A stretch of DNA of 18,739 nucleotides, taken from the NCBI GenBank assembly GCA_009778255.1, contig WRKD01000204.1, positions 1 through 18,739 of the forward strand, in the 5' to 3' direction. The notes under the pieces are model-generated. The model made no database searches, was not told the DNA's origin, and saw only the letters and a program-made list of their open reading frames with translations. This DNA is from Bacillota bacterium (GTDB lineage: Bacteria; Bacillota; Dehalobacteriia; UBA4068). The position numbers and the translations under genes were made by a program. Of the stretch, positions 8,069 to 14,640 are shown one piece after another (position 1 is the stretch's first letter; each line of letters opens with the position of its first letter).

Positions 8069-8089
8069 ATGGCTAAAGCAATACCGTAG
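8069..8089 (+). CDS. Putative six-codon leader peptide (MAKAIP)
   Basis: ATG 8069 to TAG 8087-8089 encodes Met-Ala-Lys-Ala-Ile-Pro. It has the best ribosome binding site of the area, AAGGAGG at 8058-8064, four bases before ATG. The stop is directly followed by the terminator stem (8091). A ribosome on this ORF would cover or release nearby helices, so it is a plausible attenuation device; short length means it may be chance. Confidence 0.35.
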   Translation: MAKAIP

Positions 8090-8090
8090 C

Positions 8091-8129
8091 AAAAAGGGTT
8101 CGTATGTAATTGCGGGGCGAACCTTTTTT
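8091..8129 (+). terminator. Intrinsic terminator before pyk
   Basis: AAAAAGGGTTCG (8091-8102) pairs with CGAACCTTTTTT (8118-8129), a 12-bp stem with one G-T pair and a T6 tail, loop 15 nt. It lies upstream of, not after, the pyk coding region. Confidence 0.85.
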
Positions 8130-8181
8130 GCGTGCATAAAAAGAAGCCTTTGTGGCTAATATAGAAAGATTGTGGTGTATA

Positions 8182-9933
8182 ATGCGAAAAACAAAGATAA
8201 TTTGCACAGTGGGACCAGCTTGCGCAAGCGAGGAAATGCTAAAAAAAATGATACTTGCAGGCATGAATGTAGCAAGGATCAATTTTTCTCACGGTGTACG
8301 TACAGAGCATGCAAAAACAATTGGCAGGCTTAAAAAACTCAGGCAAGAACTGAATTTGCCGCTGGCGATTTTGCTAGATACCAAGGGCCCTGAAATAAGA
8401 ACACGTAAGCTGCAAGATGGTTCTTGCGAGCTTATAGCCGGCAACGAATTCATCTTAACCACCAACGAATTGCTGGGAAACAGCGCTATGGTTTCTACTA
8501 CCTATATGCATCTGCCACGTAATCTTTGTGCCAACGACGTTATTTTCATCGACGATGGCTTAATCGAGCTGAAAGTTAAATCAACAACGGAAACGGATAT
8601 TTTATGCGATATTGTAAGCGGTGGTATACTTAAAGATAGCAAAAGCATCAATGTGCCGGGCGTGTCTATTGATATGCCTTTTTTAAGCGAAAACGATAAA
8701 GCAGATTTACTGGTAGGGGTGGAAAACAACGTAGATTATATAGCGCTTTCTTTTGTAAGAACTGCCCAAGATGTAAAAGAAGCGCGCCGTTTTTTACAAA
8801 ATAATGGCAACTTCGATATTGGTTTGATTGCCAAAATTGAAAATAGTGCGGGAGTAAAGAATATTGAAGAGATCATCAATATTGCAGATGGGATCATGAT
8901 AGCCCGCGGCGATATGGGGGTAGAGATAGCTTTTGAGGAATTACCCTCTATTCAAAAAAATATAATCGCCCGTTGTTGCCGGGCGGGGAAAAAAGTTATT
9001 ACTGCTACCCAAATGCTGGAATCTATGATACATAATCATCTTCCCACCAGAGCCGAGGTCACCGATGTAGCCAATGCGATCTATGATGGAACAAGCGCCG
9101 TAATGCTCTCGGGGGAAACGGCAATAGGGGAGTTTGCTCTTAAAAGTTTGGAAACCATGAGCAAGATCGCCGAAAAGACCGAATCTAAAATAGATTATTC
9201 AACTTTTGGCAAACATGAATATCATCATGTAAGCCTGGGAGGCGGTATAACCAATGCCATAGGCGACGCTACTTGCCGGGCGGCGCAAGATTTAGGTGCG
9301 GCAGCTATTATTGTGGTCACCTTAAATGGCAATAGTGCGCGTACAATATCAAGCTTTCGTCCCGGCATTCCAATCATCGCGCTTACCCCAAATGAAAAAG
9401 TTTATATGCAAATGGCCTTGAGCTGGGGCATTACTCCTTTAATGAATGGTTTTATACAAAATGAGCAAGATTTATTCAGCGAAGTGCTGAATAAGGTAGA
9501 GGAAAGTGGTTTTGTAAAAAGTGGCGATATCGTAGTAATTACCGGAAGCTCCCGGCATTTAGCCGGTATCACCAATACATTGGAAGTTCATATAGTAGGA
9601 AATGTGTTGCTGAAGGGCCTTGGTAATGGCGCAGAGAGCGTAAGCGGCCGGGTTTGCGTGATCAAAGATATTAAAAAAGACCTTGGTTTGTTTATGGCAG
9701 GAGACATTTTGGCAGTACCTTGTACCACTAATGATATATTACATTTGATGCGGCAATGTTCCGGTATCATTACTGAAGAGAGCGCGGTCGATTCCGGCAT
9801 TGTTGCAGCCGGTTGCGCTTTAGATTTAGCGGTAATATATGCAGCCGAAAATGCTACTTCTGTATTGCGTGTGGGTTCAAAAATCAAAATAGATGCTAGA
9901 AGTGGATATGTTTATAATTGCAACTCCCATTAG
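8182..9933 (+). CDS. pyk: Pyruvate kinase with C-terminal PEP-utiliser-like domain
   Basis: A 583-residue enzyme converting phosphoenolpyruvate and ADP to pyruvate and ATP, the last ATP-yielding step of glycolysis. Family motifs: MRKTKIICTVGPA at the N-terminus, ARINFSHG (Arg32), LDTKGPEIRT with Glu71 (the Glu of potassium-dependent enzymes), AKIEN (Lys218, Glu220), ARGDMGVE (Asp244) and ITATQMLESM (Thr276). Residues 340-470 form the allosteric C domain, and 475-583 an extra PEP-utiliser mobile-like domain as in Bacillus PykA (ENATSVL, KIDARSGYVY). The His expected in its S-H-A-A motif appears to be absent (residues 534-540 SAVDSGI). ATG 8182 is chosen over GTG 8152 because MRKTKI is the family start; its RBS is weak (GTGGTG). 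Confidence 0.96.
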   Translation: MRKTKIICTVGPACASEEMLKKMILAGMNVARINFSHGVRTEHAKTIGRLKKLRQELNLPLAILLDTKGPEIRTRKLQDGSCELIAGNEFILTTNELLGNSAMVSTTYMHLPRNLCANDVIFIDDGLIELKVKSTTETDILCDIVSGGILKDSKSINVPGVSIDMPFLSENDKADLLVGVENNVDYIALSFVRTAQDVKEARRFLQNNGNFDIGLIAKIENSAGVKNIEEIINIADGIMIARGDMGVEIAFEELPSIQKNIIARCCRAGKKVITATQMLESMIHNHLPTRAEVTDVANAIYDGTSAVMLSGETAIGEFALKSLETMSKIAEKTESKIDYSTFGKHEYHHVSLGGGITNAIGDATCRAAQDLGAAAIIVVTLNGNSARTISSFRPGIPIIALTPNEKVYMQMALSWGITPLMNGFIQNEQDLFSEVLNKVEESGFVKSGDIVVITGSSRHLAGITNTLEVHIVGNVLLKGLGNGAESVSGRVCVIKDIKKDLGLFMAGDILAVPCTTNDILHLMRQCSGIITEESAVDSGIVAAGCALDLAVIYAAENATSVLRVGSKIKIDARSGYVYNCNSH

Positions 9934-9994
9934 TAACATTAGTAAAAATTATTACAGTTTATAAAAGTTTTTTAAATTTTTTTCAAAAAACTAC

Positions 9995-10023
9995 TTGACA
10001 ATCAAAGACCAATGTGTTAATAT
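9995..10023 (+). promoter_or_regulatory. Sigma-A promoter of the RNA locus after pyk
   Basis: TTGACA (9995-10000), perfect -35, 17-bp spacer, TAATAT (10018-10023). A start around 10030 places the transcript on the TTGTCCAA arm of the first long-range helix. Confidence 0.8.
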
Positions 10024-10027
10024 ATAG

Positions 10028-10383
10028 TTGTCCAACAGAGCAAGGGAAAAAGATGGCGTAACAACCTAATTTTGGCTCTTGCAAGTCTTGATTAAAGCAA
10101 ATGCTTGGACAATGTGGAACTCCTAACCGCAAAAGATAGGCGCCTTGTAGCAGAAGTGGATCGTGGATTGAACTGCATTTTCGTTAAAAGCATTGAACAT
10201 GAGAACCGTCTCGTAAAAATGGTGTCAATGGGTATTGGATACGGATGAGCCGCACCATCACAAAAAAGCGGGGTTATCATTAAACGTGTAACCAAAGGTA
10301 TGCCAATACAAAGAAATATTCTGCAAGGTTCAAGAAAAAAATGGGGGCGAGAATAGTCAGTGAATCCACCACTGGCTATTTTT
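10028..10383 (+). ncRNA. Probable structured non-coding RNA, about 350 nt
   Basis: A gap of about 470 bp between pyk and the convergent J-domain gene holds a strong promoter, a predicted transcript of about 350 nt and an intrinsic terminator, with no recognisable protein. Helices found by eye: TTGTCCAA 10028-10035 with TTGGACAA 10105-10112, enclosing AGAGC 10037-10041 with GCTCT 10075-10079; CCTA/TAGG (10122-10140); ATGGTG 10219-10224 with CACCAT 10253-10258; GGTTAT 10272-10277 with GTAACC 10288-10293; GTAT/ATAC near 10298. It lacks the conserved cores of RNase P, tmRNA, SRP RNA and 6S RNA that I would recognise. An alternative is a decayed gene: one frame (10096-10356) is interrupted only by TGA 10246-10248. 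Confidence 0.5.
10352..10383 (+). terminator. Intrinsic terminator of the RNA locus
   Basis: AATAGTCAGTG (10352-10362) pairs with CACTGGCTATT (10370-10380) through 11 bp with one G-T pair, loop 7 nt, followed by a T-run to 10383. It also lies between converging transcripts and may slow minus-strand read-through. Confidence 0.82.
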
Positions 10384-10405
10384 GTATTTATTTTTCATAA
10401 ATAGA

Positions 10406-11506
10406 TTATAGTTTTGCCGCCAATCGATTTAAATAGTTATCCAGGTTTCCGCCATTATAGGGCTCGTAAGCGTAAGATGCGCTTATGCCTTCTTTAAATA
10501 TGGCGCCGGCGGCTTGTTCGGTTTTTTTAAGTGTACGCTCGATTATCAAAGTAGCATGACGTTTTTTAAGCTCGAAAAATAGTACCGCAAATAGCCCATT
10601 GCCTAAGTAGGCTGGTATATCTGTAAGTCGCAGAGATTTTTTTAATGCTTGTGCCGCAGCTTGCAGACAAGGGGTAAAGAGCCTAGTGGAGGAATGATCA
10701 TTCGTTTCTAAAGAGAATAAGGCTACTATTAATGGTTGTCTATAGCGCACAGCCCTGTAAAGTTCCCTTCTGCTTTCAAGAAGTAAACCCTCACGGGTTA
10801 AAAGCCCGCTTATACTATCATAGTTACGCAAATGCTCTTGCCAATTTTCCCGCATTAAGTTTTGTTCTAACTCTCTTGCTTGTGAACCGAGTGTTTTAGC
10901 AATTTCGTCTAAATCCAGATACCCTAAATAAACACCGGGATTACCATCTTCAAAAACCACATATTTAGTAAGGGAATAGCTTTCTATTCTTCCACAGCTA
11001 TGATCTTTTTCCCATACATCTATTATAAATTTAATAGCGGTGTTATAATGAGTGTTTTCCAGTACTAAACCGGCAATATATTGGCCTTGATGAATTTTGA
11101 ACTCCAATATTTCATATAAATTATGCACGGCTTTTCGCCATTCAGTAAAAGCCCTTACCCCAACCCGCAGCCGGTCGCCAATATCTAGTAAATGAAAGGC
11201 TTTTTGATAATCACATTTAAGTAAAGCAGTAAAATACTTATTAATTATTTCTTTTGCTTCTGCGGCTGCCAATTCTACAGATTCGTTTTCTTTGTTCAAG
11301 GTATTATTATATGCTTGCCGTTTTGTATCGTTACTTAGCGTATCATAAGCTATATTGATTTGGGCCATCCGCTCTTGAGCTTGGGGCAAGCCGCTTATAT
11401 CGGGGTGATAAAGCTTAGAAAGGCGCCGGTAGGCGGAAATAATATCCTCTTTCTTTGCGTTAAGGTTCACTTGCAGTAGTTGATAAAAATCGGTGTTTGG
11501 GTTCAT
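10406..11506 (-). CDS. J-domain protein with NTF2-like middle and degenerate GGDEF domain
   Basis: A 366-residue soluble protein. Residues 1-68 are a J domain (DFYQLLQVNLNAKKEDIISAYRRLSKLYHPD) with His34-Pro35-Asp36, the motif that stimulates Hsp70/DnaK ATPase. Residues about 80-205 resemble an NTF2-like fold (YFTALLKCDYQKAFHLL, FTEW, then VVFEDGNPGVYLGYLD). Residues about 225-366 follow the outline of a GGDEF domain (YDSISGLLTREGLL near the usual DxLTGLxNR; RQPLIVALFSLE; final GISASYAYEP), but the signature loop is LGNGLFAVLF, so no cyclase activity is expected. There is no zinc finger or DnaJ C-terminal domain. It is the last gene of the sigma-28 flagellar-type operon, 39 bp after the hydrolase, with a G-rich RBS. 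Role unknown; a regulator or chaperone adaptor in flagellar assembly is inference. Confidence 0.8.
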   Translation of the reverse strand: MNPNTDFYQLLQVNLNAKKEDIISAYRRLSKLYHPDISGLPQAQERMAQINIAYDTLSNDTKRQAYNNTLNKENESVELAAAEAKEIINKYFTALLKCDYQKAFHLLDIGDRLRVGVRAFTEWRKAVHNLYEILEFKIHQGQYIAGLVLENTHYNTAIKFIIDVWEKDHSCGRIESYSLTKYVVFEDGNPGVYLGYLDLDEIAKTLGSQARELEQNLMRENWQEHLRNYDSISGLLTREGLLLESRRELYRAVRYRQPLIVALFSLETNDHSSTRLFTPCLQAAAQALKKSLRLTDIPAYLGNGLFAVLFFELKKRHATLIIERTLKKTEQAAGAIFKEGISASYAYEPYNGGNLDNYLNRLAAKL

Positions 11507-11545
11507 TTAAGCCCCCCGGAATATTTTTTATTAAATAATTGAAAG

Positions 11546-12496
11546 CTAAGCATGAACATAATAGCGGGTTTGCGGTATTTTATCTACGCTCATGGTCTCT
11601 TTGATATGAGCATATGAATAATTTCGTATGCCTGCTTGAGCTACCGTTACACCAAGTGACTGGTTATATTCTCCGTCTTTAGAGGGGCAGACAATTTGTA
11701 CATGTCCGGCGCCGCCGCTTTTATTTTGCCAGGCAGAAACCACCGGATACCCTGCATTAGCATATTTTTGAGCTTCAGCCGCCGTTACCATACGCCAGCC
11801 CTGATCTTCCCCGCGCCTGATCAGCCAGTCACAAACACCGTTGGCATCTAATTCATAAGCATTCTTAACATTAGGGTAGTAACGCGGATCGCCACTTTCT
11901 TTATCTATATAATGTGGTATTTCGCAACCCAGGGCGCGCGTTACATCCCACACAAATATATTGCAATAAGTATTGCCATTACGGTTTGGTCGGTAACGTT
12001 CATTGCTTTCCACTTTGAATTGGCTTATTAGCCGATTCAAGGTTTGGGGGCTGCGGTTACCGGTGTTTGTAACACTCGGCAGTGTGTTAGGAAGCCAGCT
12101 TTGGTTTGGTAGTGAAGGTGGCATATAAGGAACAGCCCCTGAGTTTTGCGAGGGCATTAAGGCAGTCATAGCAGAAATAAGCGGTGTTAGGTCGCTGTTT
12201 TTAAACTCCTGCATCATAGACATAAGCAGGAAGATCAGCATTTCATTACCGGTAACTTCTCCATTTTGCGCCTCATTTAGCAGCATAGATTGCATATAAC
12301 CCAGTGAATCACCGGGAATATAAGAACCAGCTTTGTTTAAGTCGGCTATAACATTTTCTTCAAGATTGCGTGTTACAGCCTTATTAAGCACAGAGGAAAA
12401 TTCCTCGCCATCTTGGCCAGAGCTATTATTCCCTTCTTCAGTTTTAAGCAAAACCGCTGAGGGCAAACTTTGGTTCAAAGGTTCAATATAATTCAT
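11546..12496 (-). CDS. Flagellar-operon protein with cysteine peptidase-like wall hydrolase domain
   Basis: A 316-residue protein. Residues 1-120 are helical with EEFSSVLNKAV and MLIFLLMSMMQEFK, recalling rod/scaffold proteins of the FlgJ type. A Pro/Ser/Asn-rich linker (116-150) leads to a C-terminal domain (about 155-316) resembling CHAP/NlpC-P60-type amidases: TYCNIFVWDVTRALG with candidate nucleophile Cys178, and GGAGHVQIV with candidate His265, followed by the VTVAQAG strand. Such enzymes cut peptide bonds in peptidoglycan. There is no classical signal peptide; export by the flagellar type III route would fit the operon. RBS AAAGGAGAC precedes ATG 12496. It sits between the FlhB-like gene and the J-domain gene. 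Catalytic residues are assigned by motif position only. Confidence 0.72.
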   Translation of the reverse strand: MNYIEPLNQSLPSAVLLKTEEGNNSSGQDGEEFSSVLNKAVTRNLEENVIADLNKAGSYIPGDSLGYMQSMLLNEAQNGEVTGNEMLIFLLMSMMQEFKNSDLTPLISAMTALMPSQNSGAVPYMPPSLPNQSWLPNTLPSVTNTGNRSPQTLNRLISQFKVESNERYRPNRNGNTYCNIFVWDVTRALGCEIPHYIDKESGDPRYYPNVKNAYELDANGVCDWLIRRGEDQGWRMVTAAEAQKYANAGYPVVSAWQNKSGGAGHVQIVCPSKDGEYNQSLGVTVAQAGIRNYSYAHIKETMSVDKIPQTRYYVHA

Positions 12497-12537
12497 ATTC
12501 GTCTCCTTTAGAACTAATATCGCAGTTTAAAGCCGCG

Positions 12538-12834
12538 TTAACTTTTAAGCGGTTGCATTTTTTGCGCATAAGCTGAATCACTTTCACTTATAAATACTAA
12601 AATTTGCGCTACAACAGCATAAAGCTCGGGCGGTATTTCGGCGCCCACATTCATTTTACCCAACATTTCGGCGAGCGCCGCATCGTAGACTATTGGTATA
12701 CGTTCTTGTTCGGCTAAAGCGATGATTTTTTCCGCAAGATGACCTTGCCCAAAGGCGGTAAGCAGCGGTATATCATCTTGAGCAGGATCGTATTTTAAAG
12801 CCGCAGCTTTTGTATTATTTATATTTTTTTCCAT
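12538..12834 (-). CDS. FlhB C-terminal-like export switch protein (YlqH-like)
   Basis: A 98-residue protein corresponding to the cytoplasmic C-terminal domain of FlhB/YscU without the membrane part. The pattern AALKYDPAQDDIPLLTAFGQGHLAEKIIALAEQ then IPIVYDAALAEML and IPPELYAVVAQILVFI matches FlhB after its autocleavage site. The NPTH cleavage motif is missing because the protein starts beyond it. Full FlhB switches export from hook to filament proteins; the role of the short paralogue (YlqH in Bacillus subtilis, also called FlhX-like) is uncertain. It follows the FliK-like gene by 20 bp, the same order as Bacillus ylqG-ylqH, supporting a paired function since FliK acts through the FlhB C-domain. 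Confidence 0.87.
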   Translation of the reverse strand: MEKNINNTKAAALKYDPAQDDIPLLTAFGQGHLAEKIIALAEQERIPIVYDAALAEMLGKMNVGAEIPPELYAVVAQILVFISESDSAYAQKMQPLKS

Positions 12835-12854
12835 ATTCCCTATCCAACTAAAAA

Positions 12855-14522
12855 CTACACCTGTATATCTACCAGATGTTTTGATCGCAGATGAAATTCT
12901 TCCAATACTTGCTCCGCTGTTTGCGGAGATGTTTTTTTTGTTAGGGGTTGTACGATGGCGCTATTTAAACGATAACCGGCTTTTGCCAGCAAAGTACTTA
13001 AGGCAGGGCTTTGTTTTTTCATGAAATCTATAGCTTCTAAACGGCTAACTTCCAGCTTAATATCTAAATCTTTTTGCCGTAAGCGAATCAAAGCTTCTAA
13101 ACGCCCCAGGTGCTCGGTGTTTAAAGCCAATAATACAGTGGCCTGATGAGGGTCGATTGTTTGCTTTGCCTTTTTACGGCGGTAAATATATAGCTCGGCG
13201 GTAAATGGCTGTTTAGCAAAAAACAGGGGAAATTGCAAACAGAGCGGCCGTTGCTCTTGCAATATAATGTTTTGCTGTAATAGCCGGCCTGTCTGTTGCA
13301 ATAAAGCTTCTTTTTGTGGTAAAGAAGAGCGCTCGAGCACTCTTTCCAGTAATTCTAAGCGTATTTGCATTTCCTGTGTTAAGAATAAGAGTTTAGATGC
13401 TAATTCTTGTGCCGATTTACTATCTTTAATAAAAAGATGTTCAATAAAAGCGCAGAGCTTTTGTGCATTCGGCTCAATATCCCCGTTTGCATAAAGTTCA
13501 GTTACTAAATTGCTGATTATAGATAGTGCTTCTTGGCGCTCTGCCGGTGTTAAGGCCGATACAACAGTATATTCTTGCTTTATGCTTTGCACTGATTCTT
13601 CACCTTTATTTATAGCTGTATTGCCGCTTATAAGATACTCCGGGGAAGTTTTTGTCGGCAGTGCCGCTTGGCTTTCTTGAGGAATGTGCGGCGCGGTTTC
13701 TTCATTATTAGGTGTTTTACTTACGGTGTTTGCCAAAAGTGAGGCCAAAATTTCTGGCGATACCGGTAAGGATAAAGCCTGAGATGTTAGGTTTGGCAAA
13801 AAACTGTGGCTTGGCGTTGAGGGCTGCGCAGTTTGCTGTGGCATAAATAATTCAAAAAGAGGCGCCAAAAAAGTGGCGGTGGTATTTTCTTTAGCAGAGG
13901 GAATAATATGAGCCGTAGATTTTGTTTCCAAAGTTAGCAGAGTTTTTAGCTCTTGCAACACTTCTCCTATTTGTGGGTTGGCTTTAGCGATAAGGTTGGC
14001 GCCGTTAAATTTAGCTTCCTTGGGCGCTATGCTTATTTTCTCTTCTGCCAATAAAGCGAGGGTTTGTTGTATATCTTCCTCCTGCAAATTTAAAGCAGGG
14101 TAATCGCTTAATAGGCGAAATAAAACTTCCGGTTTTTGTATTGAATGCCGGGCAAGATTTTGCAATTGTTTTAGCAAAGCGGTAATAGCAAAGGGCAGTG
14201 TAGATAATTTTTCAGGGCCAAAGCTTGGCGTATTGCGGTATGACAAGCTTTCTTCCAGGCGTAGTTTTATGGTTGTATCAGCTTTTTCTATTATAGTAAG
14301 ATAAATCTCTTTGCCTTCGCTAAGTATTACATCTCCTTCTATGCGGGCGCGAATAAAAGCGCCTGCATCAGTTTTTAAATGCGCCGTGTTGGCGGAAGCA
14401 AAAACTACACGCGCTTTAATGATTTCCCCCTCGCTTTGTTTTTGTAGGGAAACATCGGTGTTTATTTCATTGGAAAAAGCTGGCTCTGTAGCGTCTATGA
14501 CCTGCGGTAAAGTAATCTGCAT
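12855..14522 (-). CDS. FliK-like flagellar hook-length control protein (YlqG-like)
   Basis: A 555-residue protein. An N-terminal beta-rich segment (about 30-92: GEIIKARVVFAS through TTIKLRLE) is followed by helical and Pro/Thr/Ser/Gln-rich low-complexity sequence (about 200-320), a helical stretch, and a C-terminal Flg_hook-type domain (about 430-530) with LNTEHLGRLEALIRL and LDIKLEV, then the final SPALSTLLAKAGYRLNS. FliK measures hook length and triggers the FlhB substrate switch; this shape (long disordered ruler plus conserved C-domain) fits. It resembles Bacillus YlqG more by context, since a short FlhB-like gene comes next. It is first in the operon, with ATG 14522 about 28 nt after the sigma-28 start and only a weak GGTG RBS. 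Confidence 0.8.
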   Translation of the reverse strand: MQITLPQVIDATEPAFSNEINTDVSLQKQSEGEIIKARVVFASANTAHLKTDAGAFIRARIEGDVILSEGKEIYLTIIEKADTTIKLRLEESLSYRNTPSFGPEKLSTLPFAITALLKQLQNLARHSIQKPEVLFRLLSDYPALNLQEEDIQQTLALLAEEKISIAPKEAKFNGANLIAKANPQIGEVLQELKTLLTLETKSTAHIIPSAKENTTATFLAPLFELFMPQQTAQPSTPSHSFLPNLTSQALSLPVSPEILASLLANTVSKTPNNEETAPHIPQESQAALPTKTSPEYLISGNTAINKGEESVQSIKQEYTVVSALTPAERQEALSIISNLVTELYANGDIEPNAQKLCAFIEHLFIKDSKSAQELASKLLFLTQEMQIRLELLERVLERSSLPQKEALLQQTGRLLQQNIILQEQRPLCLQFPLFFAKQPFTAELYIYRRKKAKQTIDPHQATVLLALNTEHLGRLEALIRLRQKDLDIKLEVSRLEAIDFMKKQSPALSTLLAKAGYRLNSAIVQPLTKKTSPQTAEQVLEEFHLRSKHLVDIQV

Positions 14523-14557
14523 AAAACACCATAAAAAAATTTGTCCTTTTACTAAAT

Positions 14558-14584
14558 ATATCGGCGGAAAATCACGAAAGTTTA
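14558..14584 (-). promoter_or_regulatory. Sigma-28 (SigD/FliA) promoter, exact consensus
   Basis: On the minus strand TAAA (14584-14581), a 15-bp spacer and GCCGATAT (14565-14558) match the Bacillus SigD consensus TAAA-N15-GCCGATAT at every stated position. Transcription would start near 14550 and run into the FliK-like gene at 14522. This places four genes (14522 down to 10406) in the late flagellar regulon. Confidence 0.9.
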
Positions 14585-14640
14585 ATTAGTTGCCTAAGCA
14601 TAGCAACCGCTTAGCGTAAAACTGCAAGGAGGTGGCAATC

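Larger units (their letters stand above)
7945..8130 (+). ncRNA. Structured leader or small RNA upstream of pyk
   Basis: About 185 nt lies between a strong promoter and an intrinsic terminator, with no real gene in it. Helices I can pair by eye: TGAAG 7950-7954 with CTTCA 7970-7974 (inner GCT/AGC); CTGGTAT 8008-8014 with ATGCCAG 8026-8032; TTGG 8035-8038 with CCAA 8043-8046. GTTACC (7995-8000) can pair with GGTAAC (8063-8068), covering the Shine-Dalgarno of a six-codon ORF. The terminator sits just after that ORF and 52 bp before pyk ATG, so pyk expression would need read-through: a layout typical of attenuation leaders or riboswitches. It does not match riboswitch consensus sequences I know. 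It could also be an independent sRNA. Confidence 0.55.

Noticed and set aside
8179..8184. TATAAT overlapping the pyk ATG
   Set aside because: It has no -35 at suitable spacing (the nearest TTGTGG is 23 bp away), and transcripts would start inside the gene.
10092..10295. Minus-strand 67-codon ORF opposite the RNA locus
   Set aside because: No RBS, no family resemblance, and it lies antisense to a segment with its own promoter and terminator.
14632..14640. GTG start for cheC
   Set aside because: This GTG overlaps the AAGGAGG that serves TTG 14641.
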